Shown: piece after piece, positions 25,214 to 33,462 of the stretch
Layout of the letters: each line of letters starts with the position of its first letter
How positions within the stretch are numbered: position 1 is the first letter of the stretch
Assembly (NCBI GenBank): GCA_027619975.1
Contig: JAQCGX010000011.1
Coordinates: 16,723 to 80,722, forward strand
DNA from: Nitrospinota bacterium
Lineage (GTDB): Bacteria > Nitrospinota > Nitrospinia > Nitrospinales > VA-1
Length of the DNA stretch: 64,000 bases
Direction: 5' to 3'
Program-made: the position numbers and the translations under genes
The notes under the pieces: model-generated
What the model saw: only the letters and a program-made list of their open reading frames with translations
Told to the model about the DNA's origin: nothing
The model's database searches: none

Positions 25214-26095
25214 ATGAAGGAGATCATCCATCAGGTTCTGGAATCGGTTTACGGTCAGCCGGTGACGATTCAACACACCCGGTCAGTCGGCGGCGGTTCC
25301 ATCAACCAGACGCAGGCTCTGACGCTTTCCAACGGTGAAAACGTTTTTTTGAAAACCAATTCCCACCCGCCGCCAAATTTTTTTCCGGCGGAAGCCAAGG
25401 GCCTTGAACTGCTCAGGCAGGCTCAAGGCGGCCCCAGAATTCCAAAACCTCTGGGGATGGAACCGGGCTCCAACCCTCGGTTCTTCCTGCTGGAATTTGT
25501 GGAGAATTCCGCCCCATCCAATGAATTTCATCTGCATTTCGCCGAGGCGTTGGCCCATATGCACCGCGTCACCCAAGAGTCTCACGGATTGGACCACGAT
25601 AACTATATAGGCTCCACCGTGCAAGAAAATACACCTGAGAAAAACGGCTTGGTCTTTTTCCGCGAGCATCGTCTCAGGTTTCAACAGGAACTGGCGCGTA
25701 AGGCTGGCAAACTGCCTGCACAGGTAGACCAGCGGCTGGACAGGCTTTGCGGCAAGCTGGAGACGCTTTTGGATGCCACCGGGGAAAAACCCGCCCTCCT
25801 GCACGGCGATTTATGGTCGGGCAACTATTTCCAGGCAAGTCAGGATCGACAACCCTGTATTTTTGATCCCGCCGTTTATTACGGCCTCAGGGAAAGCGAC
25901 CTGGCCATGACGGAGCTGTTCGGAAGACTGCCGGAATCTTTTTACCAGGCGTACCACGAGGCTTTTCCGTTGAATCCCGGTTATGAAGAACGAAGGGACC
26001 TTTACAATTTGTATCACATGCTCAATCACTTGAACCTGTTCGGAAGTTCATACCTCTCGTCGGTCGAGTCCATTATCAACCGTTTCACCCGCTGA
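25214..26095 (+). CDS. Fructosamine/ketosamine-3-kinase family protein
   Basis: The 293-residue protein has the FN3K pattern: V-G-G-G-S-I-N-Q-T, N-V-F-L-K-T-N, an F-F-P-A-E-A-K-G-L motif, and the catalytic loop L-L-H-G-D-L-W-S-G-N, then F-D-P-A-V-Y-Y-G. These enzymes phosphorylate fructosamines on glycated proteins so they come apart. A longer frame starts 47 codons upstream inside the phosphatase gene, but the ATG at 25214 matches the family start and follows that gene directly. Confidence 0.92.
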   Translation: MKEIIHQVLESVYGQPVTIQHTRSVGGGSINQTQALTLSNGENVFLKTNSHPPPNFFPAEAKGLELLRQAQGGPRIPKPLGMEPGSNPRFFLLEFVENSAPSNEFHLHFAEALAHMHRVTQESHGLDHDNYIGSTVQENTPEKNGLVFFREHRLRFQQELARKAGKLPAQVDQRLDRLCGKLETLLDATGEKPALLHGDLWSGNYFQASQDRQPCIFDPAVYYGLRESDLAMTELFGRLPESFYQAYHEAFPLNPGYEERRDLYNLYHMLNHLNLFGSSYLSSVESIINRFTR

Positions 26096-26120
26096 ATCTA
26101 TGCGGGTTGGAGGCTCGATA

Positions 26121-27245
26121 ATGAAACTCAATAATTTTCCGTTGCTGATCATCCTGTCCATCGGCTGGTTGGCCCCTGTCAATCTTGCCGAGGCACAACC
26201 TGGCGAATATCAACGCTTAAAAACCCAGGCGGAAAAATACTATGCACAGGGTTCCTTTTCCCGCGCCCACAAAACCTACGCCGAAACCAACGCGCTGAAT
26301 CTAACACCGCAGGAAAAACGCTGGGTGGATTTCCGTATCGGCGACACCTTGTGGCGGGCTGAGGCGGGAAGCAAAACTTCCGATCCTTCCATCTACGAAA
26401 AGGCCCAACAACAACTGGAGTTTCTCATCCGCGATATCAAGCGCGATGAAGACAAGGACCGGGTGTGGGCGGAAATTCAGGAATCTCTCGGCGACTTCTG
26501 GTGGCAACGACGTGACTCCAAAAACTGGAATTCGGGCTGGCAACATTACCAAAAAGCGCTGGACTGGTGGGCGGGAGCCAAAGATATTGATCTGGCACGG
26601 ACCCGTTATCTTAAAATCGTCTGGACCATCGCCAGCCCCTCCTGGCGGGAGCCGTATTACTATTACGGCTATTACGGCAATCAAGTTCCCCTGGAAACCC
26701 TTGAAAACGCGCTGAAAATTTCACAAACCAAAACGGACCTGACGCGGGCGCACTACCTCATCGCCATGACCCTGCGCCAGCAGGGAGGAGACCGGCAGGA
26801 ACGGGTTGCCGAAGAGTTTGAGGCGGTGCTGAAAGCGGGACAATCGTTTGCATGGTACGACGACGCCCTGTTGCAATACGCCGAGTGGCTGGCAAATTCC
26901 GGCGAGGTCGTTATTTTGGAAAACGGAGAACAGCATCGTGAAAATAATTACGTGAAGGCACTGGAACTGTACCGGCGCATCATAAAAGAATTTAACAAGG
27001 GTGAAACCCGCCACTACGACACCGCCAAGCAAAGGATACAGTCCATCACTCAGCCAGTGCTGGGCCTCAGCGTCTCCAACATATTCCTGCCCGATTCGGA
27101 AATTCAATTTCATCTGAACTGGCGGAATATCGAAAACGTGACTTACTCCATTTACCCTGTGGACCTCACCCACGATAAGGAATTTTATTGGATGAGAAAG
27201 AATTGCGGACACGGAAGGCGGATTCTTCAACCTCTTACGCGTTAA
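26121..27245 (+). pseudogene. Alpha-2-macroglobulin gene remnant, N-terminal fragment
   Basis: GGAGG seven bases before ATG 26121 begins a protein with a signal peptide ending in A-E-A-Q, a TPR-like helical region of about 270 residues and the first macroglobulin-type strands (S-N-I-F-L-P-D-S-E-I then W-R-N-I-E-N-V). It then stops after L-T-H-D-K-E-F-Y-W-M-R-K. In intact bacterial alpha-2-macroglobulins several hundred residues of MG domains should follow. Instead the A2M domain continues in another frame from about 27188. I read this as an internal deletion plus frameshift. Such proteins trap proteases in the periplasm. Confidence 0.7.
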
Positions 27246-27949
27246 ATGAGATGGGCAGAGGCGGCTTGAGGAGAGAGAACGTCATGAAGGCACCCAAATC
27301 TTCAATGGCCAAGAGGCAGACGGGAATGCTCGCCAGTGATTCCATAGCGCAAGCCGTTGGAGAATCTTCTTCCCTTATGGAAGCCGATCAGGAGGTTTTT
27401 GACGGAGGGCAGGAGGAACCCGCCGTCCAGGTGAGAGCGGATTTTAGAGCCACGGCTTTCTGGCAGCCCAATGTCATCACCAATAAAAAGGGTCAAGCCA
27501 AAGTTAAAGTTAAATTCCCGGATTCGCTGACTGAATGGCGGGCCACTGCCAGGGTGGTTGCAGAAAATAACCGCTTTGGTATCGGATCGGGCAATTCCCG
27601 CACCCGGAAACCGCTCACAGTCCGCCTGCAAGCGCCACGTTTTTTCGTGGTCGGAGACTCCTTGACGATCTCCGCAATCATCAACAACAATACCGATGCG
27701 GCCATGAAGGTCAGTCCATCAATAACCCTTGAGGGGGTTACCCTGCTGAAAGGAAAAGTTGAATCCCTTGAGTTGCCGGCGGGAGGCGAAAAAAGAATCG
27801 ATTGGCAAATTAGCGTTGATCAGCCTGTGATGGCAAAAATCCAGGTGGCCGCTAAAGGATCGAGGCTCTCAGGAAAAGTAGCGTGGGACAAAAAAAGCGC
27901 CCCAAGGTTCTGGGGCGCTTCACTAACGAGAAGGGAGACTGCGTACTAA
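27188..27949 (+). pseudogene. Alpha-2-macroglobulin gene remnant, A2M-domain fragment
   Basis: This frame overlaps the end of the previous fragment. After a Ser/Gln-rich bait-like stretch it reads V-R-A-D-F-R-A-T-A-F-W-Q-P-N-V, then F-P-D-S-L-T-E-W-R-A-T-A-R, then A-P-R-F-F-V-V-G-D-S, which are A2M-domain motifs. It breaks off near G-S-R-L-S at about 27875. The thioester, complement-like and receptor-binding regions of a full protein are absent. The final residues are read from the reverse-strand terminator at 27890. There is no separate ribosome-binding site. It is most likely debris of one gene. Confidence 0.7.
27890..27920 (-). terminator. Rho-independent terminator for the zinc-ribbon protein gene
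   Basis: On the minus strand AAGCGCCCC, an eight-base loop and GGGGCGCTT form a nine-base-pair stem followed by a run of seven T. It lies about 100 bases downstream of the gene ending at 28022. On the plus strand the hairpin has no T-run and is read through as part of the broken A2M frame. Confidence 0.88.
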
Positions 27950-28021
27950 CAAATTATACGATGTTCACCTCGTAAAAAAGATTCATTATTTATCGGCACA
28001 AGGAAATATAAAATGATTGGA

Positions 28022-28783
28022 TTAAAATCCGCCACCTATTTTCGCGATAAACGTGTTCAGCTCTTTTTGAACGTCACCATCCCAGTTGGCCTTTTCCCGG
28101 GTCAGGGTGGTTAACACAGGATGTGCGGTGCTCATTTCCAATCCTTTGGCAATACTCACCAATATACGGGTGCCAAAATATTCCACCAGGCCATGCTCCT
28201 CCGCGGCCCGAAAAGCCATCTCCGGCCCCAGAATAATCGCCCAGGTCTGTATGACGCAGACTTGTGACGACTCCCTGAATTGAAGGGACTCCACTCCTTC
28301 CAGGTACGTTTCGGCGTCGATCTCCCCGGATTCGAATTTTTCAATCAGGCTGGTGAGGGTTTCTTCTTTGGAGTCCATTTTTCCCCGGATATACTCGACG
28401 ATTTTAGGCTCCAGTTTTCCTAATTCATTCAGGTTCCATGGACAATAAAAGTCATCACTGGGTTTGTTGCCGATGCGTTTATTCTCCCTTTCAACCTTTT
28501 TAATACATACAGGGCACCTCTTGCCCGCATCATGGCTGAATTTATTTCCACAGGAACAGGGGGCCAAAACGGTTTCCAGAGCCAACGCCAGGGCCTCACC
28601 TTTGACACCCAGCACTTCCCGCAAGGTCACGCGGACCGATTCTGCCCGGCTGATCGTGTAACATTCGGTGCAGGAAGAGCAAGATAACTTATATGCAAAT
28701 TGATCCTCTTCCGGCTCGATAACCGGGAAATAGATCTCCGTGCAAAGAACACATTGTGTCTCTTTTGAAATTGGTTTCACCAT
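28022..28783 (-). CDS. Zinc-ribbon-containing protein of unknown function
   Basis: The 253-residue protein has three cysteine pairs in its N-terminal half: C-V-L-C, C-S-S-C (with a following C), and C-S-C plus C-P-V-C. These would form zinc ribbons. The C-terminal half is helical and charged. I recognise no family. GGGAG precedes the ATG, and a strong terminator follows the stop. It is separated from the oxidoreductase operon by that operon's own terminator, so it is probably transcribed separately. A DNA- or RNA-binding role is possible but unsupported. Confidence 0.7.
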   Translation of the reverse strand: MVKPISKETQCVLCTEIYFPVIEPEEDQFAYKLSCSSCTECYTISRAESVRVTLREVLGVKGEALALALETVLAPCSCGNKFSHDAGKRCPVCIKKVERENKRIGNKPSDDFYCPWNLNELGKLEPKIVEYIRGKMDSKEETLTSLIEKFESGEIDAETYLEGVESLQFRESSQVCVIQTWAIILGPEMAFRAAEEHGLVEYFGTRILVSIAKGLEMSTAHPVLTTLTREKANWDGDVQKELNTFIAKIGGGF

Positions 28784-28921
28784 GACTGGCTCGCTCCCAT
28801 AATAATTGGTCTGCAGTGTTTGTTCTTTAGATGAAAAAGAAACCGTTTGAGTGCAAAATATTTTTGCGGTGCGAACTATTCATTTCCAATCCTAACCTCC
28901 CCCAAATGAATAAACACCTCC

Positions 28922-28955
28922 CAAAAAAAAACCCATGACCAATAAGGCCATGGGA
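28922..28955 (-). terminator. Rho-independent terminator of the oxidoreductase operon
   Basis: On the minus strand CCCATGGCC, a five-base loop and GGTCATGGG form a nine-pair stem with one G-U wobble, followed directly by nine T. It begins 26 bases after the stop of the ferredoxin gene, marking the end of the five-gene operon. Confidence 0.92.
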
Positions 28956-28980
28956 TTTTGAATGATCGACTATTTTCCTG

Positions 28981-29259
28981 CTAGCCAGAGTAAGCTTGAC
29001 CCAATCCAGCAGTTTCGCCTGCTTCTGCCTCTATCACGATTTTCCCATTGGTTGGGTCCACCGGATGCATGCTGATGGCCTTGTGTGTACTACAAACCAC
29101 CATGCATAAATCACAGCCTTTACATCGATCGACAAATACATAGGCCTTATTGTTCTCATTCATCATAATAGTGTCTGACTCAGGACAATACATGATGCAA
29201 AGTCGGCAACCTTTTTCAGCAATACATTTCGACTCATCAACCAATGCAACGTTATACAC
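28981..29259 (-). CDS. porD: 2-oxoacid:ferredoxin oxidoreductase, delta (ferredoxin) subunit
   Basis: The 92-residue protein carries two 4Fe-4S motifs, K-G-C-R-L-C-I-M-Y-C-P and C-K-G-C-D-L-C-M-V-V-C, the layout of the delta subunit that passes electrons between the TPP enzyme and external ferredoxin. It is the last gene of the operon, 82 bases after the gamma subunit. Whether the complex acts on pyruvate or 2-oxoglutarate cannot be told from this subunit. Confidence 0.88.
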   Translation of the reverse strand: MYNVALVDESKCIAEKGCRLCIMYCPESDTIMMNENNKAYVFVDRCKGCDLCMVVCSTHKAISMHPVDPTNGKIVIEAEAGETAGLGQAYSG

Positions 29260-29341
29260 TTATACTTCTCCTCGATAATTTAATGTTTGAAAAAGGCCAC
29301 TAAACCCATCGTCCCAAAGTTCTAATGATAATTCTGAAGAC

Positions 29342-30052
29342 CTAAAACGCTCTGGCAGTACCAGCGGCCACATTTGCCAAAGCGGGTTTCGCCACTTCCG
29401 CCCAAGTCTCAGCCATTTCAAAGGATTTGGTGATCGTATCCATGTTGGCTTTGAGCAACATGGCCTTTTTAGCGTATTTCTTGGTAATCGCCTGATCCAG
29501 GGTCGCGGTACCACCGGAAGCCACATAGCGTTTTCCGAACCGTTCCTGCAAGGCCACATCCAAAGCTTCCAGTCCTACGATTTTGGTAACCCCGGCACAA
29601 GCCCCCAACATTGCCATGTTGGTTGACAATTCGGTTTTACCAATTTCAAGAGCCAGCTTGGTCGCATCATGATTGAAAACCGTGACATTGAGATCTTCCA
29701 AGCGCTTATGGTCTTCCTCACCCAGCAAATCGGCACTGGTATTAATGATGACAAGACCACCTTCTTTGACCCCGTCATAAAATGGCGCTGTATAACTTTT
29801 CTGCATGGTGATGACCTGGGGATGAAATATCAGAATAACATCTGGATACACCAACTCACCCCGGTCATAAATACGTTCAACCCCAATACGCACATAACTT
29901 TCCGCCGGAGCCATGCGTTTCTCAGCTCCGAAGAAAGGGTTTGAAATGGAGTACAATCCGCCATTGTTTGCGGCCATCGCCAGGAGATGCGCGGCTGTAA
30001 CCGCTCCTTGCCCGCCCAAACCGGAAATTCGTATATTGATCCTTTTAAACAT
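29342..30052 (-). CDS. porG: 2-oxoacid:ferredoxin oxidoreductase, gamma subunit
   Basis: The 236-residue protein opens with I-R-I-S-G-L-G-G-Q-G-A-V-T-A-A-H-L-L, the CoA-binding domain signature of gamma subunits. It continues with F-G-A-E-K-R-M-A-P-A-E-S-Y-V-R-I and the T-N-M-A-M-L-G-A block. It sits 22 bases downstream of the beta-subunit gene. Together with alpha, beta and delta it forms the core of a CO2-fixing or 2-oxoacid-oxidising complex in the cytosol. A C-terminal tail of about 50 helical residues is a family feature of the five-subunit type. Confidence 0.9.
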   Translation of the reverse strand: MFKRINIRISGLGGQGAVTAAHLLAMAANNGGLYSISNPFFGAEKRMAPAESYVRIGVERIYDRGELVYPDVILIFHPQVITMQKSYTAPFYDGVKEGGLVIINTSADLLGEEDHKRLEDLNVTVFNHDATKLALEIGKTELSTNMAMLGACAGVTKIVGLEALDVALQERFGKRYVASGGTATLDQAITKKYAKKAMLLKANMDTITKSFEMAETWAEVAKPALANVAAGTARAF

Positions 30053-30074
30053 AATTAATCCTCTCCTAAAGCAA

Positions 30075-30983
30075 TTAAGCGGAAACTGGTTTTTTGGCTT
30101 CTTTTGCCGCTTTTTTCTTGGCCTTTTCTTCAGCCTCTATCGCATCTAACAATTCCTTGGCCTGATCAGAAATGTATTCTTTCATGACAAACCGACCGCC
30201 AATGGATTCGGCATCTTTCATTTCATCCAAACCTTCCATGCTCTGTTTGCCGATCTCAAGAATGCAGGGAGTGTACAGCTGAATATAGGTCGGTCCAATC
30301 TCTCTGGCTACCATAACAGCATTTCTAATGGCTTTCTCCACCCGGCTGGGTTTGCTCACGGTGAGCATGGCGACATAATGACACCCTGCTTCACGAGCGA
30401 TTTCCGGCAATCGGACTTTATCGAAGGTTTTGCCTGCAGGCGCCATTTTGGCAACAAAGCCTTTTTGCATCAATCCGCTTTCCTGTCCACCTGTATTGGC
30501 ATAAAGCTCGTTGTCAAAACAGATGGTGGTGAATTTTTCCTGACGGAACCAGGACTGCATGGTCATATCCAATCCGATGTCCACGGTGGCGCCATCACCA
30601 GCCAACACGACAACGTCTTTTTCAACGTCAGGGAAACGACGTTTAAGAGTGCGCTTCAAACCTGAGGCAATGGCATTCTGATTCCCAAATAACGAATGGA
30701 TATTTTGCACGGCCACATGCGGGAACACCAGACTGGTGCAACCGGTAGAACCAACAAAAACTGTATCTTCCGGGTTGGGAAGACTGGCCAGAATATAACG
30801 AAAGGCAATGGACTCCGGGCAACCCGCACACAGGGAATGTTGCTCAATCAATTCCTTGGACGAACCGATATCTTTCCAGCCACGCCCTTCTTTGCCGTAA
30901 GTCGCCGTCGCTACCAGCTCTTGATATTCAGGCGGCATGATGTCCGCGAGATCTTCACAGATAGATATCTTTTCCTTACTCAT
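30075..30983 (-). CDS. porB: 2-oxoacid:ferredoxin oxidoreductase, beta (TPP-binding) subunit
   Basis: The thiamine-pyrophosphate motif is visible as G-D-G-A-T-V-D-I-G, followed by D-N-E-L-Y-A-N-T-G-G-Q. The N-terminal C-A-G-C-P and later G-S-T-G-C-T provide the cysteines of a 4Fe-4S site. The 302-residue protein ends in an Ala/Lys-rich tail. It lies between alpha and gamma genes. The T-G-G-Q-E-S-G motif is like pyruvate-type enzymes, which mildly favours pyruvate over 2-oxoglutarate as substrate. Confidence 0.92.
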   Translation of the reverse strand: MSKEKISICEDLADIMPPEYQELVATATYGKEGRGWKDIGSSKELIEQHSLCAGCPESIAFRYILASLPNPEDTVFVGSTGCTSLVFPHVAVQNIHSLFGNQNAIASGLKRTLKRRFPDVEKDVVVLAGDGATVDIGLDMTMQSWFRQEKFTTICFDNELYANTGGQESGLMQKGFVAKMAPAGKTFDKVRLPEIAREAGCHYVAMLTVSKPSRVEKAIRNAVMVAREIGPTYIQLYTPCILEIGKQSMEGLDEMKDAESIGGRFVMKEYISDQAKELLDAIEAEEKAKKKAAKEAKKPVSA

Positions 30984-31079
30984 CAGGTTTCCCCTTCTAT
31001 TTTTGATTTCCCCAATGGGAAAATTTGCGATTAAGAAATTCTAACGTTTAATCAGACTAGCTTCCGCGATTACTGCGTC

Positions 31080-32303
31080 CTATCGTCCTATTCCAAGGTA
31101 TTTTTTAATCTCCTCGACAATAACTTCCGAAGGCATGGTCATGCCGCCTGCAACTTTAGGACCTGCGATCACTCGTTCGTTATTGGGAAGAATAGACTTG
31201 ATTTCGCGAGCCATCCAGCCGGCCAGATTAAACTCAGGCACAAAGATGTGTTTGGCACGTTTGGTGGCTTCCTTAATTTCCTCGGTCGGGAACGGGCGAA
31301 TGGTTTTGATCTTCACCAATCCAACTTTGATGCCCTCTTCTTCCAGCAACCGAATAGCTTCCCGGCCCTGCGACACAGCAGTTCCAGAAGAGACAATAAG
31401 GATTTCACGATCAATATTTTCGACATCGATCAAACCATCCAGCAAGGGAATGGTGTGTTTGCGGGACCGCTCAATGGCCGCTCGAACTTCCTGCTGCCAG
31501 GAGGCGTGGGTCGAATAACTGATGTAGTTGGATTTCATAACGAACGGATCCCGCATCATTCTGACCGGAGGACATTCCATGTCCATACACGGCACAGGAG
31601 ATCTATAAGGATCGTAAGGGGTCAAACAAAGGTCTTCGGGTGGCAACATGACCGTGTCCTTCGTGTGGGTCACGAAGAAGCCATCGCACATGGTCGCGAT
31701 GGGTATATGCACATCGGGCTGTTCCGCAACAATGAAGCCTTTGAGGATAAAATCGTATAGATCCTGAGCGGTTTCCGCATGCCACATCAGCATCCCGGTT
31801 TCTAAAAGATAACTCGCTTCCAGGGTATCGGGCTGGATACTCAAGGGAGAGTTGACGCCGCGCATGGTCACACACACCTGAATCGGCAAACGCGACCCCG
31901 CCCACATGGGAAAATTTTCCATGGCGCGAAGCGTTCCCGGACCGGCTGTGGTGGTGAACACTCGATGTCCGCCAAAGGCGGCTCCGGCGCACTGCCCCAT
32001 AACGGCGAATTCACTTTCGCCTCGAAAGTACTCATCCAGGTAGCCCTCTGAATACAACTCACCAATCAATGCCGCCGCCTCACTTTGCGGGGTGATCGGA
32101 TAAGCTACGGACGTGCCGACACTCGCTACCTTGATGGCCTGTCGAATGACTTCACTACCCGTCATGAAACTCGGGGTTCTTTCGTGATCAAGAAACATGC
32201 TATTCACATCAGTGAATGTCTGACCCATTTTATTTTTGGTGCCCAACTTCACATGCTGAGACTTTATTATTCTATTTTTGGGGATATCAACCGGCTTATT
32301 CAT
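31080..32303 (-). CDS. porA: 2-oxoacid:ferredoxin oxidoreductase, alpha subunit
   Basis: The 407-residue alpha subunit has A-Y-P-I-T-P-Q-S-E-A-A, the start of the pyrimidine-binding domain, then G-A-A-F-G-G-H-R-V-F-T-T-T-A-G-P-G. A C-terminal region contains I-L-I-V-S-S-G-T-A-V-S-Q-G-R-E-A. With beta it forms the TPP active site. In the reductive TCA cycle this class carboxylates acetyl-CoA or succinyl-CoA using reduced ferredoxin. The gene is 70 bases downstream of the fifth-subunit gene and 96 bases upstream of beta. Confidence 0.92.
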   Translation of the reverse strand: MNKPVDIPKNRIIKSQHVKLGTKNKMGQTFTDVNSMFLDHERTPSFMTGSEVIRQAIKVASVGTSVAYPITPQSEAAALIGELYSEGYLDEYFRGESEFAVMGQCAGAAFGGHRVFTTTAGPGTLRAMENFPMWAGSRLPIQVCVTMRGVNSPLSIQPDTLEASYLLETGMLMWHAETAQDLYDFILKGFIVAEQPDVHIPIATMCDGFFVTHTKDTVMLPPEDLCLTPYDPYRSPVPCMDMECPPVRMMRDPFVMKSNYISYSTHASWQQEVRAAIERSRKHTIPLLDGLIDVENIDREILIVSSGTAVSQGREAIRLLEEEGIKVGLVKIKTIRPFPTEEIKEATKRAKHIFVPEFNLAGWMAREIKSILPNNERVIAGPKVAGGMTMPSEVIVEEIKKYLGIGR

Positions 32304-32373
32304 AAAATCACTCCCTTGGAAATGACATTAAACAGAGCTCGTCCTACGCTCGCGTTATAAAGGTTTTCCCGCA

Positions 32374-33006
32374 CTAGGACACCCGCCCCGAACGGTTCAT
32401 TTTAATCTGTACAAAAGGTATTGCCTGACTTTTAACACCTTGTTTTTTTAATTTATTTACGGCATCTACAAGATTCATGATTTTTTCCACGGACGCATCA
32501 CGAAAAGACATGCAGGCATCCTCATGACCGGCCTGGGCGCACATGGCCATAGTGAAACAATTGGTGCCGCCACGAATGATCTTAAGCGCCAGGTTTGCCT
32601 GGTGACAGTGCACCCCGACAAACATGCAAACATCTATCTTATTATGCCAAATGGTCAGATTGGGATGGTTGGGATTGATCTCTACTGCCGCGTCAATTTT
32701 GGGATATTTCGGGCGGTAATCCGCCATGGGAATCAGCCGTGCCGGGAGCGCGTCAGCCAAGGCCCGAACAGCCTTAGCCTTTTTGGCGGCGTTTTCATTC
32801 CACTTCCACAGAACCAGAGGGCCAGGGAAAACGGTTGGCACTTTTGCCTCCAGAAACTTGCGCGCCGCAAATTCATAGCCTTCTTCCTCTGAGGTAATTC
32901 TTCCTTCAATATGACATTCACCCGGATCGGGCAATACAATCCCCATTGAAGCCGCAGCGGGAGGAAGAAACGCCTCTGGCCCAGCTTTGACCTGATATTG
33001 GCTCAT
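32374..33006 (-). CDS. porE: 2-oxoacid:ferredoxin oxidoreductase, fifth (epsilon) subunit
   Basis: The 210-residue protein is the first gene of the operon and carries no cofactor motif. It contains the segments P-D-P-G-E-C-H-I-E-G-R-I, N-K-I-D-V-C-M-F-V-G-V-H-C-H-Q-A-N and C-A-Q-A-G-H-E-D-A-C. This fits the extra E subunit known from Hydrogenobacter thermophilus and from Nitrospira/Nitrospina-type enzymes. Its position with the four core subunits is the main evidence. AAGGA lies ten bases before the ATG. The function of E is poorly understood; oxygen tolerance has been suggested for the five-subunit forms. Confidence 0.78.
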   Translation of the reverse strand: MSQYQVKAGPEAFLPPAAASMGIVLPDPGECHIEGRITSEEEGYEFAARKFLEAKVPTVFPGPLVLWKWNENAAKKAKAVRALADALPARLIPMADYRPKYPKIDAAVEINPNHPNLTIWHNKIDVCMFVGVHCHQANLALKIIRGGTNCFTMAMCAQAGHEDACMSFRDASVEKIMNLVDAVNKLKKQGVKSQAIPFVQIKMNRSGRVS

Positions 33007-33049
33007 TCTGAATAATCCTTTTCGGGTTACTAAAATTTGAAAGCGTGTT

Positions 33050-33079
33050 ACTATAAAACAACAGCCGCGAGGTTGTCAA
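33050..33079 (-). promoter_or_regulatory. Promoter of the oxidoreductase operon
   Basis: On the minus strand a perfect TTGACA (33074-33079) and a TATAGT (33050-33055, five of six) are 18 bases apart. Transcription would start near 33043 and run about 37 bases to the first ATG at 33006. This is the best sigma70-like promoter in the window. Confidence 0.72.
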
Positions 33080-33088
33080 ACCTTTTCA

Positions 33089-33115
33089 CATAAAACAGGT
33101 TAGCCCTGTTTTATG
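33089..33115. promoter_or_regulatory. Perfect 11-bp inverted repeat upstream of the oxidoreductase promoter
   Basis: CATAAAACAGG and its exact complement CCTGTTTTATG flank a five-base spacer. The centre, 33102, is about 59 bases upstream of the predicted start, where activators often bind. The A-tract before and T-tract after the GC core also fit a bidirectional terminator for the small frame ending at 33143. The two readings cannot be separated by sequence alone. Confidence 0.55.
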
Positions 33116-33142
33116 CTTCATTTACACCATTAGTATACGTTT

Positions 33143-33328
33143 TTAAAAAGCCCAAACCAACCTTAATCCTGCTTTCTTGCCGAACAATTTCTTTGGCTGC
33201 TCTGCGAGAGGGTTTGCAAAATAGGTCCGCAAGTCCCTCCGTTTTCCTATCCCACGCTTAAACAGCCTTATTGAATTGAGGCTTGCAGTATTATCAATCT
33301 GCAGAAGTCTTGCACGTCTCATCGGCAA
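33143..33328 (-). CDS. Possible small basic protein (61 aa)
   Basis: A TTG start at 33328 is preceded by a strong AGGGGGGAG with eight bases spacing. The product is Arg/Lys-rich (M-P-M-R-R-A-R, K-R-G-I-G-K-R-R-D-L-R, K-K-L-F-G-K-K-A-G-L-R). It lies in the otherwise empty 456-base gap between the ferritin-like gene and the oxidoreductase operon. No family is recognised. The ribosome-binding site is the only positive evidence beyond an open frame, so it could be noise. Confidence 0.3.
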   Translation of the reverse strand: MPMRRARLLQIDNTASLNSIRLFKRGIGKRRDLRTYFANPLAEQPKKLFGKKAGLRLVWAF

Positions 33329-33462
33329 AACCGTATCTCCCCCCTAAAACTTAAATACACCGGCAGGGATGCTGCACATCATTCCTACATGGTTTCCTGC
33401 AACAAAATGGAGGATTCAATAAAAACTCCAGATCACTATTAAAAAACCCTCCATCTTTGAAC

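Noticed and set aside
33089..33115. CRP/FNR-type binding site
   Set aside because: The arms do not match TGTGA-N6-TCACA or TTGAT-N4-ATCAA, so no known regulator is named.
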